DNA of 22,323 nt from JBKPCD01 sp046727175. Lineage in GTDB: Bacteria > Acidobacteriota > Vicinamibacteria > Vicinamibacterales > 2-12-FULL-66-21. Positions within the stretch are counted from its first letter, which is position 1. The number at the start of each line of letters is the position of its first letter. The DNA lies in NCBI GenBank assembly GCA_046727175.1, contig JBKPCD010000217.1, positions 1 through 22,323 on the forward strand, read 5' to 3'. Both the position numbers and the translations under genes were made by a program. Below are positions 1 through 8,353 of the stretch, in pieces. Below the pieces are notes generated by a model. The model saw only the letters and a list, made by a program, of their open reading frames with translations, was not told the origin of the DNA and made no database searches.

Positions 1-1
1 C

Positions 2-2284
2 CCCTACCCCGATGCCGAGCGAATCCTCCAGGTCTGGGAGAAGCCGCCAGGCGGCGGAAACAACGTCGTCTCGACGGCGAACTTCCTCGATTGGCAGCGG
101 CAGAGCGACGTCTTCGAAACGATGGTCGCCACGAGTGGCGGGTCGATGACGCTCTCCGGCCAGGGGGATCCCCTCATGCTCCGCGTTGGGCGCGTTTCGG
201 CAGGTTACTTCGATGTGTTCGCCATCAAGCCTGCGATCGGAAGGACGTTCGCGCCCGACGAGGACCAACCCGGCAAGGACAGCGTGGTCGTATTGAGCCA
301 CCGGATCTGGATGACACAGTTCGGGGCCGACGTCGGTCTCGTGGGTCGGACGATCACGCTGGACGGGCGGCCGTTCACGGTGATTGGCGTGATGCCCGAG
401 GGCAGCGCGTTCGACCGCGGGTTCAACAAGATGTGGCGGCCGCTCGCCTTTGCACCGAACGAGCACGCGCGCAACTTCCATTGGCTCGGTGTCATCGCGC
501 GGCTGAAGCCAAGCGTGACGATGGACAAGGCGCGCGCGCAGATGGATGCAATCGGCGCGCGGATTGCGAGCGAGTATCCGGATTCCAACAAGAGCTGGGG
601 CGTCTCGCTCGTCCGCTTCGTCGACGTGGTCGTAGGACAGCAGCTGAGAAGCTCCCTGCTCGTGTTGCTCGCGGCCGTGGGCATGCTGCTGCTCATCGCG
701 TGCGCCAACTTGGCGAACCTGACGCTCGCGCGCGGGACGGCTCGCGAGCGCGAGGTTGCGGTTCGCGCGGCGCTCGGCGCGGGACGCAGCCGCCTGATCC
801 GTCAGTTCCTGACGGAGAGCGTTCTCCTCGCGACGATCGGCGGCGTCGTCGGCGTGGCGGTCGGCTACGGAATGATGACGTTCCTCAAGTTCATTCTCCC
901 TCCGTTCACGCTGCCAGCAGCCGTTCGAGTCGACATGGATCTGCGATTACTTGCGTTCGCTCTCGCATTATCCGTCGCAACCGGTCTCGTGTTCGGTCTG
1001 GCGCCCGCGCTCAGCGCGACCAAGCCGGATCTCGCCGGTGCGATGAAGGAAGGCGGACGAGGGGCGAGCGCCGACGGGGCGCGGCGGCGCCTGCGCAGCG
1101 CGCTGGTCGTGACCGAAGTCGCACTGGCATTCATCCTGCTCGCGGGCGGCGGTCTCCTCGTCCGCAGCTTCTTCCAGATGATGCGTGTCGAGCTCGGCCT
1201 CGATCCGACGAACGTGCTGACGATGCGGCTGCCGATTGCGAACGACCGATTCCCGTCGACGACACAGTTGACCGGGTACGTCCATGACCTCGTGAACCGC
1301 GTCCGTCACGTCCCCGGCGTGAGCGGCGCCGCAGCCACGGACACGCTGCCGCTCGAGGGATACAGTAACGGCATGCCGCTCCTGATCGCTGGCCGAGCGG
1401 TCGTCGATCGCGCCAATCGGCAGGGTGCCGGCTTCAAGATGGTCCACGCGGAGTACTTCCGAGTGCTTGGCATCCGTATTGTAAAGGGCCGGGGCTTCGC
1501 CGATCGGGACGTCAAGGGAGCGCCTCCGGTCATGGTCATCAACCAGACGTTCGTCCGGCGATTTTTGCCCAACGAGGATCCGATCGGCCAGCACGTGCTG
1601 GTGCAAGAGATCGTGACAGGCAGCCCTCAGCTCGGCCCGGAGATCCCGTGGGAGATCGTGGGTGTGATCGCCGACGAGCGCACGAGCTCCCTCGAGGGTA
1701 CGAATCGGGCCGGCATGTACGTGCCGATGGATCAGAGTCCGACAACGTCCCTCAATCTCGTCGTGCGCGGTCGGGTGGAGGCAGAGACGCTCGGCCGTGC
1801 CGTCACGCAAGCGGTCCACGACATCGATCCGAAGCAGGCAGTGACCGACATCCGCACGCTCGAGCAGATCAAGAGCGAGTCGTCTGCAAGCACGCGGCTT
1901 CGGACGACGCTGCTCGCGGTGTTCGCGTCGCTTGCGCTCCTCCTGTCGGCCATCGGCATCTACGGTGTGATTTCGTATACGGTCGCACAGCGCACGCATG
2001 AAATCGGCGTGCGCGCAGCGCTTGGGGCGAGCGGCGCGAACCTGCTCCGGCTCGTCATGTCCAACGGACTCGTTCTGACGGGTATCGGGCTCGCTGTCGG
2101 CGTCGCCGGCGCAGTCGCGCTGACGCGGCTCCTCGGCACGCTGCTGTTCGGCGTCGGCGCACGTGACCCGATCACGCTGACGGTCTCGGCGATCGTCCTC
2201 GCGATCGTGGCGATGCTCGCGTGCTACGTTCCCGCTCGACGCGCGGCCAAGCTGGATCCGCTCGCGGCGCTGCGGGAAATGTGA
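2..2284 (+). CDS. ADOP-family MacB/FtsX-like ABC transporter permease, 5' truncated by window edge
   Basis: The reading frame is open from base 2, so 760 residues are visible and the first 50-60 of a roughly 810-residue protein lie outside the window. It starts at PYPDAERILQVWE, which matches the PYPDPDRL segment after the first membrane helix in the neighbouring paralogue. The order is a MacB-like periplasmic domain, a first FtsX segment (LLLIACANLANLTLARG, then REVAVRAALGAGRSRL), a second periplasmic domain, and a second FtsX segment (IGIYGVISYTVAQRTHEIGVR) ending PARRAAKLDPLAALREM. This doubled architecture defines the acidobacterial duplicated orphan permeases, inner-membrane proteins whose ATPase is usually encoded elsewhere and whose substrate is generally unknown. 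A similar permease follows after 164 bases. No ATPase or PadR regulator is visible here. Family call is firm; function is not known. Confidence 0.93.
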   Translation, partial: PYPDAERILQVWEKPPGGGNNVVSTANFLDWQRQSDVFETMVATSGGSMTLSGQGDPLMLRVGRVSAGYFDVFAIKPAIGRTFAPDEDQPGKDSVVVLSHRIWMTQFGADVGLVGRTITLDGRPFTVIGVMPEGSAFDRGFNKMWRPLAFAPNEHARNFHWLGVIARLKPSVTMDKARAQMDAIGARIASEYPDSNKSWGVSLVRFVDVVVGQQLRSSLLVLLAAVGMLLLIACANLANLTLARGTAREREVAVRAALGAGRSRLIRQFLTESVLLATIGGVVGVAVGYGMMTFLKFILPPFTLPAAVRVDMDLRLLAFALALSVATGLVFGLAPALSATKPDLAGAMKEGGRGASADGARRRLRSALVVTEVALAFILLAGGGLLVRSFFQMMRVELGLDPTNVLTMRLPIANDRFPSTTQLTGYVHDLVNRVRHVPGVSGAAATDTLPLEGYSNGMPLLIAGRAVVDRANRQGAGFKMVHAEYFRVLGIRIVKGRGFADRDVKGAPPVMVINQTFVRRFLPNEDPIGQHVLVQEIVTGSPQLGPEIPWEIVGVIADERTSSLEGTNRAGMYVPMDQSPTTSLNLVVRGRVEAETLGRAVTQAVHDIDPKQAVTDIRTLEQIKSESSASTRLRTTLLAVFASLALLLSAIGIYGVISYTVAQRTHEIGVRAALGASGANLLRLVMSNGLVLTGIGLAVGVAGAVALTRLLGTLLFGVGARDPITLTVSAIVLAIVAMLACYVPARRAAKLDPLAALREM

Positions 2285-2293
2285 ACGTGAAGA

Positions 2294-2324
2294 GGCTTTG
2301 GGCTCACGGCTTTGGGCTTTGGGC
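2294..2324. repeat. short intergenic direct repeats, unit GGCTTTGGGC
   Basis: Three copies of GGCTTTGGGC begin at 2294, 2308 and 2315, the last two overlapping, directly after the first permease gene. No open frame or RNA fold explains them. They belong to a pattern of gap-specific stuttered words seen across this window. Confidence 0.6.
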
Positions 2325-2376
2325 ATTCGGTGATTCGTCCGGCAAGGCACCGATCGAAAACTTGTACACTGCCAAC

Positions 2377-2397
2377 GGAGTGAGTTACTGTCACTCC
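2377..2397. promoter_or_regulatory. perfect 7-bp inverted repeat upstream of second ADOP gene
   Basis: GGAGTGA (2377-2383) and TCACTCC (2391-2397) are perfect inverted arms around a 7-base spacer, 51 bases before the start codon at 2449. It has no T-run, so it is unlikely to be an intrinsic terminator. Its position and symmetry would suit an operator; ADOP genes are often controlled by PadR-type repressors, but none is encoded here and the sequence was not matched to a known site. It could also be an mRNA hairpin. Confidence 0.3.
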
Positions 2398-2448
2398 TGA
2401 GTTTCGGCAGACTGTGCCCAGAGCCCTGAGCCGAGGACGGTCACAGCC

Positions 2449-4911
2449 ATGTCACCATTCCTTCAAGACTTCCGCTACGCCCTCCGCACGCTGCGACGAA
2501 GCGCGGGACTCACCCTCGTCATCGTCGCCTCGCTCGCGATCGGTATTGGCGCGAACACCGCGATTTTCAGCGTGGTGAACGCGCTCATGCTGAAGCCGCT
2601 TCCCTATCCGGATCCCGACCGCCTTGCGGTCTTGTGGCTGCGTTCGCCCGGCATCAACATTCCGCAGGACTGGCCGTCGCCCGGTCAGTACATCGACGTT
2701 CGATCCGAGAACCGCTCGTTCGAGGAGATGTCGATCTCGCAGGGACGCAGCGGAACCCTGCTCGGCATGGAACAACCCGAACGCGTCGAGGCGTTGCTCA
2801 CCTCTTCGAGTCTTTTTCATCTGTTGGGCGCCAAGCCGCTTCACGGACGTCTGCTCCTCCCCGAGGACGATCAACCAGGCAAGCCGCTCGTCGTGGTCCT
2901 CAGTCACGGTTTCTGGAAGCGGCTGTTCAACTCGGATCCAAACGTCGTCGGAAAGACCATCACGTTGAACGGCGTAGTTCCGGGTGGCGGTGAAAACAAG
3001 AATCAGTTCACGATCGCCGGCGTGCTCCGGCCGGAATTCATGCTGAACGCCGAAGTCATGCCCACCGTCGCGAGCATCACACGGATGGACCTTTTCCTGC
3101 CGCTTCAGATGCCTGCGGATTGGGTGAATCGTCGCGGCGACGAGAACTATAACCTCATGGGCCGGTTGAAGCCGGGCGTGACGATGGCCCAAGCCAAGGC
3201 GGACGTCAGTGCAATCGCCGCGCGGATTCGCGAGAAGGATAAACGCGACCGCACGTTCACGATAGACGTCGTGCCGCTTCGCGACCAGGTCGTCGGCGAC
3301 GTGCGGCGAGCGGTGCTGGTCCTCCTTGGATCGGTGACGCTCGTGCTTCTGATCGCGTGCGCCAACGTCGCGAACCTGCTTCTGACCCGCGCCACCGGCC
3401 GCCAGAAGGAAGTCGCGATTCGTACGGCGCTCGGCGCGCGCTGGCAGCGGCTCGTGCGGCAGTTGTTGATCGAAAGCGTGCTGCTCGGGCTCCTGGGCGG
3501 AGCGGTCGGCCTGCTCATCGCCGAGGCGAGCCTTTACGTCGTCCGCACGGTCAATCCCGGCAACATCCCGCGGCTCGACGTCATCGGCATCGACATCAGC
3601 GTGCTTGCCTTCACGTTCGCGGTTTCAATCGTCACCGGTGTGGTGTTCGGGCTTGCGCCGGCCGTACGCGCCGTGAGAGTCGATCTGAACACCGGCCTCA
3701 GGGCTGGCGGGCGCGGCGCCCATGCCGACGGCGGCCTCGGCACGTCGAGACAGCGGCTCCGCAGCCTGCTCATCGTCTCCGAAGTCGCGTTCTCGCTGAT
3801 GCTGCTGATTGGCGCAGGGCTTCTCATCCGCAGCTTCATCCGCCTTCAGAACGTTTTACCGGGATTCAATCCGGACAGCGTGATCTCGATGCGCCTTGGC
3901 GCAAGCGGACGGCAGTTCGCCAATCGCGATCTCGCGCTCGAGTACTACCGTCAGCTCGGCGATCGCATCTCGAGCGTGCCGGGCGTGACGGTGCGCGGCG
4001 CGGTGTCTTCGCTTCCCTTCACGACTGCCGTTGGCTGGGGGTCGATAAATGTCGAAGGTTTTACTCCGAAGCCCGGACAGGAGCTGCAGGTCGACCAGCG
4101 CGCCGCCACGCCCGACTACTTTCGGACGATGGAGATCCCGCTCGTGAAGGGGCGCTACTTCACGGCGTTCGACACCATGCAGAACGCGCAGCCCGTCGTC
4201 ATCGTCGATGAGAAGTTCGCGCAGCGGTTCTGGCCGAACGAGAATCCAATTGGCAAGCATGTGTGGAGAGATCCGAAGCAGCAGTTGACGATCGTCGGCG
4301 TCGTCGGCACCGTGAAGCAGTACGGGCTCGACATCGACGGGCGCATCGTCGTGTACCGCCCCTCGCCAGGACTCCTCTCCTATCACGTCGCGCGCACGTC
4401 GACAAAGCCGGAGTCGGTCGCCAATGCCGTCGTGCGCGCGATCCACTCGGTCGATCCCACGATTCCCGTCTACGACATCAGGACGATGCGAGACCGCATG
4501 AGCGATTCCCTGGCTCGCCAGCGATTCTCCACGATCATGCTGGGCGCGTTCGCGGTGTTTGCTCTGATGCTGGCCGCCGTCGGCGTGTACGGCGTCATGT
4601 CGTATCTGGTGACTCAGGGAACGCACGACATCGGCGTGCGCATGGCGCTTGGCGCCCAGCGCAGCAGCATCGTTGGTCTCGTCATCCGCCACGGGCTGGA
4701 GCTGACGATTGCCGGCGTCGTGATTGGGATCATCGGCGCGGCCTTGCTGACGCACGTCATGACCAGCCTGCTGTTCGGCGTCAGCGCCACCGATTTCGTC
4801 ACGTTCTCAGCTGTGCCAGTAGTCCTGACGGCTGTCGCGTCACTGGCCAGCTATCTGCCGGCGCGTCGCGCGACGCACGTGGATCCAGTCGTGGCGCTCA
4901 GGGAGGAGTAG
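2449..4911 (+). CDS. ADOP-family MacB/FtsX-like ABC transporter permease
   Basis: This is a complete 820-residue protein. It begins MSPFLQDFRYALRTLRRSAG followed by a hydrophobic helix (about residues 20-45) and the GIGANTAIFSVVNALMLKPL signature typical of acidobacterial duplicated orphan permeases. A MacB-like periplasmic domain runs to about residue 280. The first FtsX segment (LLIACANVANLLLTRATGR, then KEVAIRTALGARW) covers about 285-400. A second hydrophobic helix (about 440-465) starts the second half, which repeats the plan and ends with FtsX2 (AVGVYGVMSYLVTQGTHDIGVRMALGA) and PARRATHVDPVVALREE. It lies 164 bases downstream of a similar permease on the same strand and may share transcription with it. 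The start is supported by the conserved N-terminus and a weak GAGGA about 12 bases upstream. Likely an inner-membrane permease; the transported substrate cannot be inferred. Confidence 0.96.
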   Translation: MSPFLQDFRYALRTLRRSAGLTLVIVASLAIGIGANTAIFSVVNALMLKPLPYPDPDRLAVLWLRSPGINIPQDWPSPGQYIDVRSENRSFEEMSISQGRSGTLLGMEQPERVEALLTSSSLFHLLGAKPLHGRLLLPEDDQPGKPLVVVLSHGFWKRLFNSDPNVVGKTITLNGVVPGGGENKNQFTIAGVLRPEFMLNAEVMPTVASITRMDLFLPLQMPADWVNRRGDENYNLMGRLKPGVTMAQAKADVSAIAARIREKDKRDRTFTIDVVPLRDQVVGDVRRAVLVLLGSVTLVLLIACANVANLLLTRATGRQKEVAIRTALGARWQRLVRQLLIESVLLGLLGGAVGLLIAEASLYVVRTVNPGNIPRLDVIGIDISVLAFTFAVSIVTGVVFGLAPAVRAVRVDLNTGLRAGGRGAHADGGLGTSRQRLRSLLIVSEVAFSLMLLIGAGLLIRSFIRLQNVLPGFNPDSVISMRLGASGRQFANRDLALEYYRQLGDRISSVPGVTVRGAVSSLPFTTAVGWGSINVEGFTPKPGQELQVDQRAATPDYFRTMEIPLVKGRYFTAFDTMQNAQPVVIVDEKFAQRFWPNENPIGKHVWRDPKQQLTIVGVVGTVKQYGLDIDGRIVVYRPSPGLLSYHVARTSTKPESVANAVVRAIHSVDPTIPVYDIRTMRDRMSDSLARQRFSTIMLGAFAVFALMLAAVGVYGVMSYLVTQGTHDIGVRMALGAQRSSIVGLVIRHGLELTIAGVVIGIIGAALLTHVMTSLLFGVSATDFVTFSAVPVVLTAVASLASYLPARRATHVDPVVALREE

Positions 4912-4923
4912 ACGTTAGCGAAG

Positions 4924-4953
4924 TTCGGGTTCCCGGTTCCACATTCCGGTTCC
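4924..4953. repeat. short intergenic direct repeats, core GGTTCC
   Basis: GGTTCC occurs at 4928, 4935 and 4948, the last two extended to CCGGTTCC, in the 202-base gap between the convergent permease and glnA. The rest of this gap (4954-5099) shows no convincing gene. Confidence 0.5.
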
Positions 4954-5099
4954 TGCTCCAAAGCTCAGTTCCGCTGCGATCTGGATACTCGAGCACGTCG
5001 AATCGATTCGGCGTACCGGCGACGAACGTCATCCAGGTGAGACATCGCGGCTACGCGCCAATCTGCCGGACGGTGTTGGGCAACACGAGTACGAGACCC

Positions 5100-5114
5100 A
5101 CGCGCACCGCGCGT
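5100..5114 (-). terminator. short GC hairpin at glnA stop, possible weak terminator
   Basis: ACGCGC and GCGCGT form a perfect 6-bp stem with a 3-base loop at the very end of glnA, overlapping its stop codon by one base. There is no T-tract after it on either strand, so an intrinsic terminator is only a possibility. Confidence 0.2.
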
Positions 5115-6553
5115 CAGTTGTCGTAGTACAGATAGAACTCGTGCGGGTGGGGACGGAGACGGATCGGGTCCAGCTCCCGTTCGCGTTTCCACGCGATAAA
5201 CGTCTGCACCAGGTCGTCCGTGAACACGCCCCCCCGGGTCAGGAACTCGTGATCCTGTTCGAGGGCGTTGATGGCCTCCTCCAAGGATCCCGGAGTCGTG
5301 CGGATCCCCTCGCGCTTCATCTCGTCGCGTGTCATCTCGTAGATGTCGCGGTCGAGCGGCGCGCCAGGATCGATCTTGTTCTGTATACCGTCCATCATCG
5401 CCATCAGCATGGCCGACCACGCGAGGTACCCGTTCGAGCTCGGATCCGGACACCGGAACTCGAGCCGCTTGGCCTTTGGACTCTTCGAGTACATCGGGAT
5501 CCTGATCGAGGCGGACCGGTTCCGCGCCGAGATCGCGAGGTTGACCGGCGCCTCGAAGCCCGGCACGAGTCGGCGGTAGGAATTCGTCGTCGGCGCCGCG
5601 AACGCGAGGATCGCCGGCGCATGTCTGAGCAGCCCGCCCGCGGCAAAGAGTCCAATCTGGCTCAAACCCGCGTACCCGTCACCGGCAAAGAGCGGCTTGC
5701 CGTCCTTCCAGAGCGACGTGTGCGTGTGCATGCCGCTGCCGTTGTCTTCGAAGATCGGCTTCGCCATGAACGTGACGGTCTTTCCATGCCGCTTCGCCAC
5801 GTTCTTACAGATGTACTTGTACCACATGAACTGATCGCACATCACGAGCAGCGGCTGGAACCTCATGTCGATCTCACTCTGCCCAGCCGTGGCGACCTCA
5901 TGATGGTGCGCCTCGACAACGATTCCGATCTTGCGCATTTCGTAGACCATTTCGCCGCGCAGATCGTGGAACGTGTCGGTAGGGCTCACGGGGAAGTACC
6001 CGCCCTTGAAGCTCGGTTTGTACCCGAGATTCGGCTCCTCGATGCGTCCTGTGTTCCAGGCGCCTTCCACCGAATCGATCTCGTAGTACCCCTTGTGTTG
6101 GTTCTGCTCGTACCGGACCTCGTCGAAGATGAAGAACTCTGGCTCGGGGCCGATGTGGCACGTATCGGCGATGCCGCTCTCGCGCAAATAGGCCTCGGCT
6201 TTCCGCGCGACGTGTCGCGGGTCGCGGGTGAAGTCCTGTCTGCTGACCGGATCGACGATATTCGCAATCACGCTGATCGTCGGTCGCGTGAAGAAGGGAT
6301 CGAGCCGAGCCGTCCCGGCGTCTGGGACAGCCATCATGTCGGACTCGTGAATGCCCATCCACCCGCGAATCGACGACCCATCGAAGCCCAGGCCCTCGTC
6401 GAACGTGTCCTTGTCGAGGTGGTCGATGGGGAACGAACAGTGCTGCCAGCTGCCGAGCATGTCGACGAACTTCAGGTCGACCATCTCGGCTTCGTTCTTC
6501 TTGGCATACTTGAAGAAATCGTCGGGTGTCTTTGGGAAGTCTGAGATCGCCAT
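5114..6553 (-). CDS. glnA: type I glutamine synthetase
   Basis: This 479-residue protein is the usual length for bacterial GSI, which makes glutamine from glutamate, ammonia and ATP in the cytoplasm as a dodecamer. Visible signatures are GFDGSSIRGW (57-65), the catalytic EPEFFIF (137-143), HHHEVATAGQSEID (216-229), the KPIFEDNGSGMHTHTSLW ATP/glutamate region (265-282) and NRSASIRIP. The insertion around 150-190 (AWNTGR, NLGY, KGGYFPV) is typical of the beta subtype. Tyr405 in DIYEMTRDE sits where the regulatory adenylylation tyrosine of GSI-beta lies, so control by an adenylyltransferase is plausible. The start has a good ribosome site (AGAGGGA) just upstream. It is transcribed away from the permeases and follows the first quinoprotein by 99 bases. 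No PII protein or ammonium transporter gene is in the window. Confidence 0.98.
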   Translation of the reverse strand: MAISDFPKTPDDFFKYAKKNEAEMVDLKFVDMLGSWQHCSFPIDHLDKDTFDEGLGFDGSSIRGWMGIHESDMMAVPDAGTARLDPFFTRPTISVIANIVDPVSRQDFTRDPRHVARKAEAYLRESGIADTCHIGPEPEFFIFDEVRYEQNQHKGYYEIDSVEGAWNTGRIEEPNLGYKPSFKGGYFPVSPTDTFHDLRGEMVYEMRKIGIVVEAHHHEVATAGQSEIDMRFQPLLVMCDQFMWYKYICKNVAKRHGKTVTFMAKPIFEDNGSGMHTHTSLWKDGKPLFAGDGYAGLSQIGLFAAGGLLRHAPAILAFAAPTTNSYRRLVPGFEAPVNLAISARNRSASIRIPMYSKSPKAKRLEFRCPDPSSNGYLAWSAMLMAMMDGIQNKIDPGAPLDRDIYEMTRDEMKREGIRTTPGSLEEAINALEQDHEFLTRGGVFTDDLVQTFIAWKRERELDPIRLRPHPHEFYLYYDN

Positions 6554-6604
6554 CGTTCCCTCTCTATAAAGCCGTCAGAAACCCTGAACTGGGGAAGGAC
6601 GAAT

Positions 6605-6629
6605 CAGGCCGTCTTTTTTCAGCGGCCTG
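6605..6629 (-). terminator. 7-bp hairpin between quinoprotein and glnA
   Basis: CAGGCCG and CGGCCTG pair perfectly around an 11-base loop that contains six A on the minus strand (six T on plus). It follows the quinoprotein stop codon and precedes glnA. The homopolymer lies in the loop and not after the stem, so this is a weak terminator candidate; it could be a leader structure for glnA. Confidence 0.25.
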
Positions 6630-6652
6630 CTAAAGCTCAGAGCCGTGCACTC

Positions 6653-8353
6653 CTAGTAGAGCGCGAACGCGTACAACGTGTCGCCGCTCGCGACGAGCAC
6701 GTGCTGGCGACCGTCGAGCATGTACGTCTCCGGCGCGTTGGAGACGTTTCCGAGACGCGTGTGCCACAGCGGCTTGCCGTTCGCCACGTCGTAGGCGACG
6801 AGGTTCCCTCCGCCGTCGCCACCGAAGAGCAGTCGCCCGGCTGTCGTCAACAGACCGCCTGAACCGTTGCCGCTCGGATAGGGATGCCGCCACGCAACTT
6901 TTCCGGTCCGGTAATCGATCGCGGTCAGCGAGCTTGCCCACGAGCCGACATTGGCCACCGTCTTCCCTCCCAGTCCCATCGAGCCACGGGGATCGGGATC
7001 CGTGAGGTACAGGATGTTGAAGCCGTTGTTCTCCTGCACGTAGAAAAAGCCTGTATCGGGTGAATAGGCCGGCGGCGGCCAGTTGGTAACGCCTCCTTCG
7101 ACGGGAGAGACCAGCGAGCCGGGGATCGTCGCTTCCTTTCCGGGATCGGGCTGCGGCCCCTTCTTCGAGGTCAACCCGGTCGACCAGTTCGTGGTCGTTC
7201 CGTACTTGGCGGTGACGATGTGCTCGCCGGTAACGCGATCGACCGTGAAGAAGTATCCGTTGCGCGCCGCGGTCGAAACGACCTTGCGCGGCTTGCCGTC
7301 GATGGTACCGTCAATCAGGACGGGGGTCTGCGCGGAGTCCCAGTCGTGCGTGTCGTGCGGCGATGTCTGGAAGTACCACGCCATCTTGCCGGTGTCGACG
7401 TTGACGGCGACGAGCGAGCACGTGAACAGATTGTCGCCTTTCCGTGCGACCCCGGTGTAACCCGGCGTCGGATTGCCGGTGCCGAAGATGTAAAGCGTCG
7501 TCTCGGGATCGTAGACGCCCGGGATCCAGACCTGCCCGCCGCCATGACGCGCGGCCTCGAGGTTCGGCCATGTCTCGAGGCCCGGATCTCCGGGATTCAT
7601 CGGCACCGAATAGAACTTCCACTGGAGCTTTCCAGTCTCGGGATCGTATGACTGCAGGAACCCTGGCGCGTCGAGATCGTTGCCAGTGCCCACCAGCACG
7701 TGGTTGTCGACGATGATCGGGGCGGGTGTCGAGAAGTACTGCTGTTCGAAGTCTGCGATCTCGACATGCCAGCGCTCCTTTCCCGTCCTGGCGTCGAGCG
7801 AGACGAGGTAGTCGTCGGGTGTTTCGAAGAAGAGGTAATTGTTCCAGATTCCCACGCCGCGATTGCCGATGTGCGTGCCCCCTCTAGTTTTCCAGAAGTA
7901 GTGCCAGAGCTCGCGTCCGTCGTGGGCGTCGAGGGCCCACACGTTGTCGGGCGCCGTCACGTACAAGACCCCGTTGACCTGTAGAATTGCGCCGGAGATT
8001 CTCGGAGCGCCTCCCGCCGCGAACTCGCCGCTACCCTCCCCCCCGACGATGATCTGCGAGGCGCCACCACCTCCGCGTCCGCCAAAGCCACCGAATCCGC
8101 CAGCGCCGCCAGACACGCCCGGGCCGGCTGTGAGTCGCGCGACCCACCCGAGCGTCAGGTTCTTGACGGTCGTCTCGTTGATCTGCGTGAGCGCGCTGTA
8201 CCGCCTGCCTGTGTAGTCGCCCGAGTAGGTGGGCCACGAGTCGGCGAGCGGCTTGCGCAACGAGGCAGGATCGAGCAGCACCTTCTCCTGTCCGGCCATC
8301 AGCACCGGCGAAAGGATCAACGACGCAGCGAGCACGACTCTGTTGATTGTCAT
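6653..8353 (-). CDS. exported PQQ-dependent dehydrogenase-like quinoprotein (beta-propeller)
   Basis: This 566-residue protein has an N-terminal signal peptide (MTINRVVLAASLILSPVLMAG) and the opening WPTYSGDYTGRRYSALTQIN typical of quinoprotein alcohol/glucose dehydrogenase propellers. Repeated blade motifs are visible (VWALDAHDGRELWHY, YLVSLDARTGKERWHV, LTAIDYRTGKVAWR, VAYDVANGKPLWH). The motif SPHDTHDWD resembles the HDxWDxD active-site segment of the family. No adjacent cysteine pair is seen, and there is no heme domain; electrons probably pass to the cytochrome encoded just upstream, whose stop overlaps this start in ATGA. A glycine-rich insert (about residues 77-115, GGAGGFGGFGGRGGGG) is absent from the second copy at 11650-13320. 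Probably periplasmic; the substrate is unknown, and PQQ binding is inferred from family resemblance. Confidence 0.9.
   Translation of the reverse strand: MTINRVVLAASLILSPVLMAGQEKVLLDPASLRKPLADSWPTYSGDYTGRRYSALTQINETTVKNLTLGWVARLTAGPGVSGGAGGFGGFGGRGGGGASQIIVGGEGSGEFAAGGAPRISGAILQVNGVLYVTAPDNVWALDAHDGRELWHYFWKTRGGTHIGNRGVGIWNNYLFFETPDDYLVSLDARTGKERWHVEIADFEQQYFSTPAPIIVDNHVLVGTGNDLDAPGFLQSYDPETGKLQWKFYSVPMNPGDPGLETWPNLEAARHGGGQVWIPGVYDPETTLYIFGTGNPTPGYTGVARKGDNLFTCSLVAVNVDTGKMAWYFQTSPHDTHDWDSAQTPVLIDGTIDGKPRKVVSTAARNGYFFTVDRVTGEHIVTAKYGTTTNWSTGLTSKKGPQPDPGKEATIPGSLVSPVEGGVTNWPPPAYSPDTGFFYVQENNGFNILYLTDPDPRGSMGLGGKTVANVGSWASSLTAIDYRTGKVAWRHPYPSGNGSGGLLTTAGRLLFGGDGGGNLVAYDVANGKPLWHTRLGNVSNAPETYMLDGRQHVLVASGDTLYAFALY

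Noticed and set aside
968..2350. Long minus-strand open frame (460 codons) opposite the first permease
   Set aside because: Arg/His-rich shadow of the FtsX-type gene; no recognisable protein features.
5141..6544. Long plus-strand open frame (467 codons) antisense to glnA
   Set aside because: It mirrors the highly conserved glutamine synthetase gene and shows no signal, domain or ribosome site of its own.
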